A stretch of 64,000 bases of DNA from Shewanella electrodiphila (GTDB lineage: Bacteria > Pseudomonadota > Gammaproteobacteria > Enterobacterales > Shewanellaceae), in assembly GCF_023283985.1 (NCBI RefSeq), contig NZ_JAKIKU010000016.1:29100-93099 (forward strand), written 5' to 3'. Numbering within the stretch: position 1 is the first letter of the stretch; each line of letters opens with the position of its first letter. Under the pieces are notes generated by a model that saw only the letters and a program-made list of their open reading frames with translations, had not been told where the DNA came from and searched no databases. Positions 26,466-34,415 of this stretch are shown here, piece by piece. Made by a program: the position numbers and the translations under genes.

Positions 26466-27457
26466 CTTGGCCATGGCTGCTTTTATTATTGCCACTGCCC
26501 TTTTTACTCAAACAAAAACATCTTGCTAAAAATAGTGGCGGCCAACTGCAACTCCCAGGCATTGGCAGCGCTGAACAACAATTAACAGTCCATCAAGATA
26601 AATCAAGCCGCAAAGCCTACTGGTTTATGTGGTTATGCCTATTGTGTGCCTTAGTTCGACCACAATGGTTAGGCGAGCCTATCGAACTGCCTTCAGAAGG
26701 CCGAGATGTCATGTTAGCAGTTGATTTATCAGGTAGTATGCAAATAGAAGACATGGTGGTCGATGGCAAAACAGTCGATCGCTTAACCCTCATCAAGCAC
26801 GTCATCGGTGATTTTATTGAAAGACGAAACGGCGATAGACTCGGCCTGATTTTATTTGCAGATCACGCTTATCTTCAAGCGCCACTCACCCAAGACAGAC
26901 GCTCAGTTGCCAAGTTTCTTGCCGACAGTGAAATTGGCCTAGTAGGTAAACAAACGGCCATTGGTGAGTCGATAGCACTTGCTGTAAGACGTTTTGATAT
27001 GGTCAATGACAGCAATCGAGTATTAATCTTATTAACCGATGGGTCTAATAACGCAGGGAACATTGAACCTGAAGTTGCGGCAAGAATTGCAGCTAAACGA
27101 AATGTCACCATTTATACCGTGGGTGTTGGCGCAGAAGTACTTGAACGCCGCAGTATTTTCGGTACCGAACGGGTAAATCCATCGCTTGATTTAGATGAAG
27201 AACAACTACAACAACTCGCAGATATGACAAACGGTCATTATTTTAGAGCAAGAAATAGTGAAGAGTTGGCACAAATTTACCAAAAGATTGATGAGTTAGA
27301 ACCTGTGAGTCGCGATCAATTGACCTATCGTCCCAAAAGTGAACTGTTTTACTGGCCATTATTGTTAGCCTTACTGATGAGTGTGTTTATCAGTTTACGC
27401 GGCCAATTACCTTCTTCATCACCTTTAAACGCTAAAACAACATCTGGAGGGCGATAA
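26453..27457 (+). CDS. batA: BatA-like VWA domain membrane protein
   Basis: A 334-residue inner-membrane protein: N-terminal hydrophobic pair (about 1-20 and 50-70), VWA domain (about 84-280) with an intact metal site (VMLAVDLSGSMQ, and ILLTDGSNNAG), and a C-terminal transmembrane segment (about 300-318, FYWPLLLALLMSVFISL). Bat proteins are linked to oxygen and stress tolerance in Bacteroides and spirochaetes; the role here is inferred. It overlaps the genes on both sides. Confidence 0.9.
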   Translation: MFSIAWPWLLLLLPLPFLLKQKHLAKNSGGQLQLPGIGSAEQQLTVHQDKSSRKAYWFMWLCLLCALVRPQWLGEPIELPSEGRDVMLAVDLSGSMQIEDMVVDGKTVDRLTLIKHVIGDFIERRNGDRLGLILFADHAYLQAPLTQDRRSVAKFLADSEIGLVGKQTAIGESIALAVRRFDMVNDSNRVLILLTDGSNNAGNIEPEVAARIAAKRNVTIYTVGVGAEVLERRSIFGTERVNPSLDLDEEQLQQLADMTNGHYFRARNSEELAQIYQKIDELEPVSRDQLTYRPKSELFYWPLLLALLMSVFISLRGQLPSSSPLNAKTTSGGR

Positions 27458-29487
27458 TGAGTTTACATTTTATTCGTCCAGAATGGCTGCTTGCCTTAAT
27501 CCCTTTAATCGCAATTGCGTTGTTTTTATGGCGCAGCCAACAGCGTAATTCGGCTTGGCAAAGTTATATTGCACCGCATTTGGCAAACACATTAATCAGT
27601 GAAACCAACCAAGTGAAAAAGCAACCTAAGTGGTTACTTATGATATGTTGGTTTATCGCTGTAATCGCGATATCGGGTCCAGCAGTCAATAAACAGAGTT
27701 TGCCTGTTTACAGCAACGAGCAAGGTCGAGTGCTGGTCATGGACATGTCCTTGTCTATGTATGCAACCGATCAAAAGCCTAATCGCTTATCCCAAGCAAA
27801 ATTTAGGGCCACTGATTTTTTAACGAACTTAACTGAAGGTGAAACAGGTTTAATCGCCTTTGCTGGCGATGCCTTTACAATTAGTCCTCTTACCCGAGAT
27901 AAATCAACACTACTCAACTTATTACCAACACTGACGCCTGATATCATGCCTGTTAGAGGGTCTGATTTATCTGCTGCACTTGAACTCGCTCAGCAATTAC
28001 TGTCCCAAGGCGGGCATATTACCGGTGATATTATCGTTATGACAGACGGGGTAAATCCACAACAATATGTTGATGCTGCAAAAGTACTTGATGGCAGTCG
28101 TTACCGTGTATCAGTGATGGCATTTGGCACACAACAAGGCGCAGCAATACAGTTACCTGATGGTCAATTAATGCGTGATAATCGCGGTGAGATAGTCATA
28201 GATAAAACCGATTTTAAACGACTTGAAAACTTAGTTATCCCTACTGGTGGATTAATGATCCCTGCCACTGCAGATGGCAGTTCATTAAGCCGATTAGAGC
28301 GCTGGCTTGCTAATGGTGGCGACGCTAAAGCCACTGAGCTTGAAGGTGAAAGCTGGCAAGATTTAGGTCCATACATCGCCATGCTATTGATTATTCCTGT
28401 GTTACTCAGCTTTAGATATACTCTAGTACCAGTATTTACTGCCCTAACCTTAGGTTTATTGTTTCAACCAAGTCCTGTTATGGCCAACACTTGGGATGAC
28501 TTATGGCAAACTCAAGACCAACAAGCAAGCGACACCTTTAACCAAGCACAATCTGCTGCAGATTATGCCAGCGCCGCCGAGCAATTTAACCAGCCGTTAT
28601 GGCAAGCCAGTGCCCAGTACAAAGCGGGTGACTATGAAAATGCACTCGCAGGGTTTGAACAAGATAACTCTGCACAAGGTTTATATAATCAGGCCAATAG
28701 CTTAATGCAATTGAATAAATTGGATGATGCTATCGCACGTTATCAAGACGCTTTAAAACAGCAAGCTGACTTCCCTCAAGCACAAAAAAACCTCGAACTT
28801 GCTGAAAATATGAAACAACAGCAACAAGAACAACAATCTGGTGAAGGTTCGGATCAATCTGATCAAAGCGACTCAGACAATAGCGAGTCTGAACAGAATG
28901 AAAATAATCCCAGTGAGAATGGCGAAGGCCAATCCCAGCAACAAAACTCCGACCAGAATTCTGAACAAAATACCGAACAAAATGCCGAACAAAACCAATC
29001 TGAGCAACAAGATTCAGAACAACAAAACAGCCAGGAAAATAGAGCTGAACAAGACAAACAGCAAAATGAACAAGAACGTAACGAAGAAATTAGCGAAGAA
29101 AATAGCGAAGAAAATCAATCTCAATCAGAAACTTCACAAAGTGATAATGCTGAAAGTGAGAATGAACAAACAGAAAATGAAGCTCAAATGCAGGCGGATG
29201 CTCAACAAAATAACCAAGCAGAGCCTACACCTGAACAATTAGAGCAACAAGCACAAGCAAAGGCGGCAGCGGAGCAAGCTGAAGCTGAAAAATCTGACAA
29301 ACAGCCAGAATCTTCTCAGCCCATTGCTTCATCACAGCTGACTGAAGAACCTTTACCCGCAGATTTAGAACGCGCGCTTCGCGCTGTGAGTGAAGATCCG
29401 CAAGTGCTTATTAGAAACAAAATGCAACTTGAATATCAAAAGCGTCGCCAAAGCGGCCAACTGCCTAAGGACAAACAACAGTGGTAA
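27457..29487 (+). CDS. BatB-BatC fusion: VWA domain, TPR repeats and low-complexity tail
   Basis: A 676-residue protein joining two usual Bat components. Residues 1-305 form a BatB-like VWA domain with two N-terminal membrane segments and an adhesion site (VLVMDMSLSMY, IIVMTDGVNPQQ). Membrane segments follow at about 310-345, then a BatC-like TPR region (about 375-450; YKAGDYENALAGFEQ, LMQLNKLDDAIARYQDAL). Residues 450-630 are a hydrophilic Gln/Glu/Asn/Ser-rich tail, probably disordered. The start overlaps the batA stop. The VWA metal residues look complete. Confidence 0.9.
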   Translation: MSLHFIRPEWLLALIPLIAIALFLWRSQQRNSAWQSYIAPHLANTLISETNQVKKQPKWLLMICWFIAVIAISGPAVNKQSLPVYSNEQGRVLVMDMSLSMYATDQKPNRLSQAKFRATDFLTNLTEGETGLIAFAGDAFTISPLTRDKSTLLNLLPTLTPDIMPVRGSDLSAALELAQQLLSQGGHITGDIIVMTDGVNPQQYVDAAKVLDGSRYRVSVMAFGTQQGAAIQLPDGQLMRDNRGEIVIDKTDFKRLENLVIPTGGLMIPATADGSSLSRLERWLANGGDAKATELEGESWQDLGPYIAMLLIIPVLLSFRYTLVPVFTALTLGLLFQPSPVMANTWDDLWQTQDQQASDTFNQAQSAADYASAAEQFNQPLWQASAQYKAGDYENALAGFEQDNSAQGLYNQANSLMQLNKLDDAIARYQDALKQQADFPQAQKNLELAENMKQQQQEQQSGEGSDQSDQSDSDNSESEQNENNPSENGEGQSQQQNSDQNSEQNTEQNAEQNQSEQQDSEQQNSQENRAEQDKQQNEQERNEEISEENSEENQSQSETSQSDNAESENEQTENEAQMQADAQQNNQAEPTPEQLEQQAQAKAAAEQAEAEKSDKQPESSQPIASSQLTEEPLPADLERALRAVSEDPQVLIRNKMQLEYQKRRQSGQLPKDKQQW

Positions 29488-31109
29488 ACAGAATCGTTAT
29501 CGGCCTTCTTGCAATTCTTTTTACAGGGCAAGTTTACGCAGTCACTCAAATTCAAGCGACTGTTGACAGAAACCCTGTGATGCAAGGTGAATACTTTGTC
29601 TTAAATGTCACCGCAAATGCAGATTTAAATGCGGGTTCTTTAGATACATCTATCTTGTTAAAGGATTTCATCGTCGGACGAACCAGTGTCGGCAGAAGTA
29701 CGCAAATCGTTAACTTTGATTCATCTAAAGAGACTCGTTGGCAAGTGCTGCTATCGGCTAAAAACCCCGGTACAGTGACAATCCCCGCATTTACCATGGA
29801 AGGGGTTAAATCCAATCCTATAAACCTCACCGTCGCTAAAGCGGGCAGCCAACCGCAACAAATGCGCAATTTATTTGTTGAGGGTCAGCTCAGCACCAAT
29901 GAAGCGTATGTAGGCCAGCTAATTACCTACAAGGTTAAACTGTTTTTAGCAGCCGAGTTACAGCGTGGCGTTATCAGTTCGCCAGAGATAGCTGGAACTG
30001 AAATTAAACAAATAGGCGATGACACAGATTCAGTTGAAGTTGTTGATGGTCGCCGCTTTAGAGTGATTGAAAGAACCTATTCAATTATTGCCGACACCCC
30101 TGGCACGTTAGCCATTAAAGGCGCAGGATTTTCAGGTGATATCTTAGTCGAAGCGCCAAGACGCGGCGGTATGTTCGGCTTTAATGAAAGCAGACCGATG
30201 CAAGCTAAAGCAGAAGACACTCAAATTACCATCAAGCCTATTCCAGATGTATATCAAGGTGATTGGTTGGTGAGTGATTTATTAATTGCGAAAGAGATAT
30301 GGCCTGATGAGCAAGGTAATGAATTTGAAATAGGAACGCCCATTACCCGAACGATTAATGTTGTTGCATCAAATGCAGATAGTAACAGTTTACCTGACAT
30401 CAAATTAACCATGCCTGACGGGCTTAAATCTTACCCAGAAAAACCAGTAAGACAAACTGTGGTACGTGAAAATCAAGTCATCGCTCAATACAGTTTAACC
30501 AGCGCGATTGTACCAACAAAACCTGGTACTTTTACTTTGCCTGAAATTATCATTCCTTGGTGGAACCCACATTTGCGGCAGCAGCAATTCGCCACCATAC
30601 CAGCAAGAACAGTCACCATTACCGGCACAGTGGCGGCTGAGCCTGCTCAAATAATAGAGCAAACTGAAACAAGCAATAACAGTTCAGGTATTTGGCCGTG
30701 GCTAACGCTATTATTTGCGACGTTATGGCTTATCACTTTAGCCTTGTGGTTTAATGCTCGTCGTCAACAACACACCACTAAACTTGTTGCAACTACGCCA
30801 TCAAAAGTGCCGTTGGCACTAGCTGCTAATATGAATGATATTGCTCAAGCTTGTGATAAAAATGATGTCACCTTAGTGATTTCATTACTGCAACACTACT
30901 ATAGTGCTCAGTTTTCCAAATCGATGACATTGTCTGATATAGCGCAATTATCTACAGTGCTTTCAAAAGCGATTCATCAGTTACAACAAGCTAAATACAG
31001 TGAGTCAACGTCAAGTATTGATAAGGGTTTACTACTAAAAGCAATTGAACAAACCCAGATAAATCAACAACAAACGCCTCCATCAGCGCTAAGCTCACTG
31101 AACCCATAA
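29481..31109 (+). CDS. batD: BatD family protein
   Basis: A 542-residue protein with a signal peptide (MVNRIVIGLLAILFTGQVYA), long periplasmic beta-rich domains typical of BatD (about 25-400; KNPGTVTIPAFTMEGVKSNPI is characteristic), one transmembrane segment (about 402-422, IWPWLTLLFATLWLITLALWF) and a cytosolic helical tail. GTG start overlapping the previous gene by 7 bp. Last gene of the MoxR-Bat operon; an inverted repeat follows that also covers the start of the sigma gene. Confidence 0.9.
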   Translation: MVNRIVIGLLAILFTGQVYAVTQIQATVDRNPVMQGEYFVLNVTANADLNAGSLDTSILLKDFIVGRTSVGRSTQIVNFDSSKETRWQVLLSAKNPGTVTIPAFTMEGVKSNPINLTVAKAGSQPQQMRNLFVEGQLSTNEAYVGQLITYKVKLFLAAELQRGVISSPEIAGTEIKQIGDDTDSVEVVDGRRFRVIERTYSIIADTPGTLAIKGAGFSGDILVEAPRRGGMFGFNESRPMQAKAEDTQITIKPIPDVYQGDWLVSDLLIAKEIWPDEQGNEFEIGTPITRTINVVASNADSNSLPDIKLTMPDGLKSYPEKPVRQTVVRENQVIAQYSLTSAIVPTKPGTFTLPEIIIPWWNPHLRQQQFATIPARTVTITGTVAAEPAQIIEQTETSNNSSGIWPWLTLLFATLWLITLALWFNARRQQHTTKLVATTPSKVPLALAANMNDIAQACDKNDVTLVISLLQHYYSAQFSKSMTLSDIAQLSTVLSKAIHQLQQAKYSESTSSIDKGLLLKAIEQTQINQQQTPPSALSSLNP

Positions 31110-31144
31110 GCATATTTATACTTGCTATTCACAGCTAACCTTTT

Positions 31145-31195
31145 AAGCTATCGAACATAATATTTAACAATAAGTCATAAAATGTTCGATAGCTT
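31145..31195 (+). promoter_or_regulatory. Long hairpin that pairs the start codon of the ECF sigma gene
   Basis: AAGCTATCGAACAT (31145-31158) is the exact reverse complement of ATGTTCGATAGCTT (31182-31195), which is the first 14 nt of the sigma-factor reading frame. The 23-nt loop contains the AT-rich region where the ribosome site should be. In the mRNA the start codon would lie in the stem. This could be a translational switch (for example a thermosensor) or simply the batD terminator, though no T-run follows. Confidence 0.7.
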
Positions 31196-31745
31196 GCGAA
31201 ATAAAAAGTCCGAACCCACGGTCTTATCTGACATGCTAACTAAACAGCGACGATACGACAGCCTCGTCAGGGCACTTCACACTGATATCTTCCGATACGC
31301 CTACTGGTTAATCGGCGATAAGCATATTGCTGAAGACGTCACTCAAGAAACCTTTCTTCGTGCTTGGCGCGCTTTAGATTCGTTAAAAGATGATAAAGCA
31401 GCAAAAGCATGGCTAATTACCATATTACGCCGTGAGAATGCACGCAGGTTTGAGCGTAAACAATTTGACTACAGTGATGTTGAGCAAGAATTGCTTGAAG
31501 ATGAAAAATCATCGACCAATGAAGAACAAACTGAGCAATATTGGCTACGTAAGCAAATTGGACAACTTGAAGTCGAATATCGTGAACCACTATTACTGCA
31601 ACTGATTGGCGGTTTTAGCGGTGAAGAAATTGCTGATTTATTAGAGTTAAATAGAAACACCGTCATGACGCGTTTATTTCGCGCCCGTAATCAATTAAAA
31701 GACGCTTTAGAGTCTCCTGAAGTTAGAGGTCAATCAAATGGATGA
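31182..31745 (+). CDS. ECF-type RNA polymerase sigma factor
   Basis: Sigma-70 family, 187 residues. Region 2 is at about 25-90 (DIFRYAYWLIGDKHIAEDVTQETFLRAWRAL, with the -10 recognition and core-binding segments) and region 4 at about 125-175 (REPLLLQLIGGFSGEEIADLLELNRNTVMTRLFRARNQLK, helix-turn-helix). There is no sigma region 3, as in ECF factors. It overlaps the DUF3379 gene by 8 bp, the usual sigma/anti-sigma layout. No alternative Met is better placed, so translation from 31182 means the start lies inside a hairpin. Confidence 0.92.
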   Translation: MFDSLRNKKSEPTVLSDMLTKQRRYDSLVRALHTDIFRYAYWLIGDKHIAEDVTQETFLRAWRALDSLKDDKAAKAWLITILRRENARRFERKQFDYSDVEQELLEDEKSSTNEEQTEQYWLRKQIGQLEVEYREPLLLQLIGGFSGEEIADLLELNRNTVMTRLFRARNQLKDALESPEVRGQSNG

Positions 31746-32442
31746 TCTAAAATTTCGTCGCCATGCATATGGTGACCCAAACAGCCAAGATGAAGAATTT
31801 CTTGCACAAATTTCAGCGTCTGAATCCGATGCAAAACTCGTTAACGAGCTAAAAGCATTAGACAGTAAACTGACCAATGCACTGAATATTGATGTGCCTG
31901 ATGATTTAGCTGACAAACTGATTTTACGCCAGCAACTCAGCAAGCATCAGCAGCAAAAAAAGCACACTCGCTATTTAATGGCGATGGCCGCGTCAGTTGC
32001 CTTAGTGATTGGATTAAGCGTCAGTATGCTTCGTTTTACGCCAGTTGATTTAGCAGAACATGCTCTGGCACATGTTTATCATGAGCCAAAGGCAATGAAT
32101 GTCGATCAAAATGTTGGCTTTGAAGATGTAAACTTTAAACTGGCTGGTATTGGTGGATTAGAGAACGCCAAGTTCATCCAACAACCAGGTAAAGTGTTTT
32201 ACACTTCTTACTGTGATTTCCAAGGTGTAAAGAGTTTGCACCTTGTGATGGAAGGTGAGCAAGGGAAAGTTACCCTCTTTATCATCCCCACCGAAAACAG
32301 AATGGTCACTGAAGAATCGTTTGCAGATCAGAATTATCATGGTTTAGGTTTTCAAACAGCCGACACCTTCATGTTACTGGTAGGTGAACAAGATGCTGAC
32401 TTGCAATACGTAAAAAACGAGATCGAGCAAACTTTCATCTAG
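31738..32442 (+). CDS. DUF3379 protein, probable anti-sigma factor
   Basis: A 234-residue protein with an N-terminal cytosolic helical part (1-78), one transmembrane segment (about 79-98, YLMAMAASVALVIGLSVSML) and a periplasmic domain containing FYTSYCDFQGVKSLHLVMEGEQGKVTLFIIP. The layout (single membrane span, overlap with an ECF sigma gene) is that of an anti-sigma factor. DUF3379 proteins are found next to sigma factors in Shewanella and Vibrio. No zinc HxxxCxxC motif is seen, so it is not of the ZAS type. Confidence 0.85.
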   Translation: MDDLKFRRHAYGDPNSQDEEFLAQISASESDAKLVNELKALDSKLTNALNIDVPDDLADKLILRQQLSKHQQQKKHTRYLMAMAASVALVIGLSVSMLRFTPVDLAEHALAHVYHEPKAMNVDQNVGFEDVNFKLAGIGGLENAKFIQQPGKVFYTSYCDFQGVKSLHLVMEGEQGKVTLFIIPTENRMVTEESFADQNYHGLGFQTADTFMLLVGEQDADLQYVKNEIEQTFI

Positions 32443-32474
32443 ATTCATACACTTAGCAAACAAAACGCTTACAA

Positions 32475-32502
32475 ACCAGCTAATGAAATTTCATTGGCTG
32501 GT
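32475..32502. terminator. Hairpin after the sigma/anti-sigma operon
   Basis: ACCAGCTAATGAAA pairs with TTTCATTGGCTGGT (one G-T pair), a 14-bp stem with almost no loop, about 30 bp after the stop. There is no T-run, so it may be a Rho-dependent end or an operator instead. Confidence 0.4.
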
Positions 32503-32595
32503 CAATAACTCTTCATACTTCCTGTCAAAATTGTGCACTGTGTCAAACATCTGTTAGCATATGCCGCACAATAATGAGAACAATACGGAAGTAGC

Positions 32596-34047
32596 ATGGC
32601 AATTGAAGCTCCAATTCTAATTACATTCATTGGTTATCTCGCCCTTATGATGGGCATAGGCTATTGGGCCTATCGCAAGACAGACACAGTAGACGATTAC
32701 ATTCTAGGCGGCCGCAAAATGGGCCCAGCCGTAACAGCACTGAGTGTCGGTGCATCAGATATGTCAGGTTGGCTATTACTCGGTTTACCTGGCGCGGTTT
32801 ATTTAGGTGGTTTAGGTGAAGCTTGGATTGGCTTCGGTTTGGTTTTTGGCGCATGGCTTAACTGGTTATTCGTTGCCAAACGTCTTCGTATCTACACCCA
32901 AGCGGCAGATAATGCCCTTACCCTACCCGACTTTTTTGAAAAGCGCTTTGAAGACAAGCAAGGCTTTTTAAAGTTAGTTTCTGCTATTACTATCCTAGTG
33001 TTTTTCACTTTCTACACTTCATCAGGCATGGTTGGCGGTGCAATCTTATTTGAACAAATCTTTGGTCTCGATTACACCATCGCATTATTGATTGGTTCAG
33101 TCATCATTGTCGCTTATACCTTTGTTGGAGGCTTTTTTGCTGTGAGCTGGACAGATTTCTTCCAAGGTTGTCTGATGTTGCTTGCACTGTTAATTGTACC
33201 AATAGCCATTTTCAGCAAACCTGATACGCAAGTGGCTTTAGAAACACTTGACCCGAAAATGCTGTCTTTCTTACACAGCAATATGACTACGATTGGTCTT
33301 GTGTCACTACTGGCTTGGGGTTTAGGTTACTTCGGCCAACCACATATTCTTTCTCGCTTTATGGCAATTGGCAGCCCAGATGACATCCCGCTATCACGCC
33401 GCATTGCAATGAGCTGGATGCTTGTTGCATTAATCGGCGCATTAGCAACGGGGATAGCCGGTACGATTTATTTTGCTGATGCACCATTGGCTAATTCTGA
33501 AACCGTTTTCATTCACTTAGCCCAAGTTGCTTTTAATCCTTGGATTGGCGGTATCTTAATCGCGGCAATTTTATCAGCGATTATGAGTACTATCGATTCA
33601 CAGCTCCTTGTTTGCTCAAGTGTCATCACTGAAGATTTTTACCGTAAATGGTTACGTCCGGACGCGAAAGACAAAGAGTTAATGCTAGTGGGCCGCTTTG
33701 GTGTGTTGGCCATTGCTGTTATCGCAATTGTGATTGCACTTGACCCTGACAGTAAAGTTCTTGAGCTGGTGAGCTATGCATGGGCAGGATTTGGCGCAGC
33801 ATTTGGACCTGTAGTGTTAATGTCCCTATTTTGGCAAGGCTATAGTCGTAATGGTGCTATCGCCACTATTCTTGTTGGTGCGATAACGGTTGTCGTATGG
33901 AAGCAGCTTTCTGGCGGTATCTTCGACTTATACGAAATCTTACCAGGTTTCCTATTCGCCACGATTGTCGGTGTTGTAGTCAGCAAAATATCACCACCAG
34001 CTGAGTCAATTAAGACGCAATTCGCTAACTTTAAAGCTTCGCTTTAA
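32596..34047 (+). CDS. putP: Sodium/proline symporter
   Basis: Inner-membrane Na+/proline symporter of the solute:sodium symporter family, 483 residues, about 13 hydrophobic segments. Recognisable parts: DYILGGRKMGPAVTALSVGASDMSGWLLLGLPGAVY (substrate and Na+ site), WLFVAKRLRIYT, GYFGQPHILSRFMAI, and ILSAIMSTIDSQLLVCSSVITEDFYRKWLR, the PutP signature. Monocistronic, with stem-loops after the stop. Confidence 0.96.
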   Translation: MAIEAPILITFIGYLALMMGIGYWAYRKTDTVDDYILGGRKMGPAVTALSVGASDMSGWLLLGLPGAVYLGGLGEAWIGFGLVFGAWLNWLFVAKRLRIYTQAADNALTLPDFFEKRFEDKQGFLKLVSAITILVFFTFYTSSGMVGGAILFEQIFGLDYTIALLIGSVIIVAYTFVGGFFAVSWTDFFQGCLMLLALLIVPIAIFSKPDTQVALETLDPKMLSFLHSNMTTIGLVSLLAWGLGYFGQPHILSRFMAIGSPDDIPLSRRIAMSWMLVALIGALATGIAGTIYFADAPLANSETVFIHLAQVAFNPWIGGILIAAILSAIMSTIDSQLLVCSSVITEDFYRKWLRPDAKDKELMLVGRFGVLAIAVIAIVIALDPDSKVLELVSYAWAGFGAAFGPVVLMSLFWQGYSRNGAIATILVGAITVVVWKQLSGGIFDLYEILPGFLFATIVGVVVSKISPPAESIKTQFANFKASL

Positions 34048-34055
34048 TCTCCAAA

Positions 34056-34092
34056 AGGTTCGATTACTGGTGTAAAACTGGTAATCGGACCT
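34056..34092 (+). repeat. 12-bp inverted repeat just after putP
   Basis: AGGTTCGATTAC and GTAATCGGACCT form a 12-bp stem (one G-T pair) with a 13-nt loop, 9 bp after the putP stop. It precedes a second palindrome with a T-run and may be part of a two-hairpin terminator. Confidence 0.5.
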
Positions 34093-34095
34093 CTC

Positions 34096-34118
34096 AGCGT
34101 ACACTTGTACGCTTTTTT
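34096..34118 (+). terminator. putP terminator; the stem also resembles a FabR operator
   Basis: AGCGTACACTTGTACGCT folds into a 7-bp stem with a 4-nt loop and is followed at once by six T, a standard terminator. The same 18 bp, a near-perfect palindrome AGCGTACA-nn-TGTACGCT, looks like the operator of FabR, the unsaturated-fatty-acid repressor, as recalled from E. coli fabA/fabB. fadL starts 300 bp downstream. Confidence 0.6.
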
Positions 34119-34231
34119 ACAAAATAATCTTGTTACCCACTTGTTACTTGTTATTTCGTTATAATATTTCAGCCTCCAGAACCAAATTCACAACTGCCCT
34201 ACAGCACAGCGTTTATAGAGTATTTACTCAG

Positions 34232-34251
34232 TTTGACCTAAATACGTCAAA
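34232..34251. promoter_or_regulatory. Small palindrome upstream of fadL
   Basis: TTTGAC and GTCAAA are separated by 8 bp. It is in the range expected for an operator in the fadL promoter region; the cognate regulator is unknown. Confidence 0.25.
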
Positions 34252-34285
34252 AACAAAAATTAACTTAACAGTAACAACAACTAGC

Positions 34286-34302
34286 AACTGGTCGGAGTTG
34301 TA
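34286..34302 (+). promoter_or_regulatory. FadR-like operator upstream of fadL
   Basis: AACTGGTCGGAGTTGTA differs at three of 17 positions from the E. coli fabA FadR site as recalled (AACTGATCGGACTTGTT). It is about 115 bp upstream of the preferred fadL start. In E. coli FadR also controls fadL. Confidence 0.65.
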
Positions 34303-34303
34303 G

Positions 34304-34321
34304 AGGTAACAACTGTTACCT
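34304..34321. promoter_or_regulatory. Perfect 7-bp palindrome next to the FadR-like site
   Basis: AGGTAAC-AACT-GTTACCT, directly after the FadR-like sequence and before the fadL ribosome site. Could be a second operator or a leader hairpin. Confidence 0.35.
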
Positions 34322-34415
34322 AATATGCCCGCAATTACTAAGTTGGTGTTGATTGGGGAGCCCTATGCTAAGCATGGCGCGAATTAATAAACTGACGTAC
34401 AACGATGAGAGCAAA

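Noticed and set aside
28841..29242. Alternative-frame protein inside the BatB-BatC gene
   Set aside because: An artefact of the low-complexity Gln/Glu codons; no start signal.
34353..34415. N-terminal extension of fadL from a TTG at 34353
   Set aside because: It would place about 20 residues before a normal signal peptide; the Met at 34416 is better.
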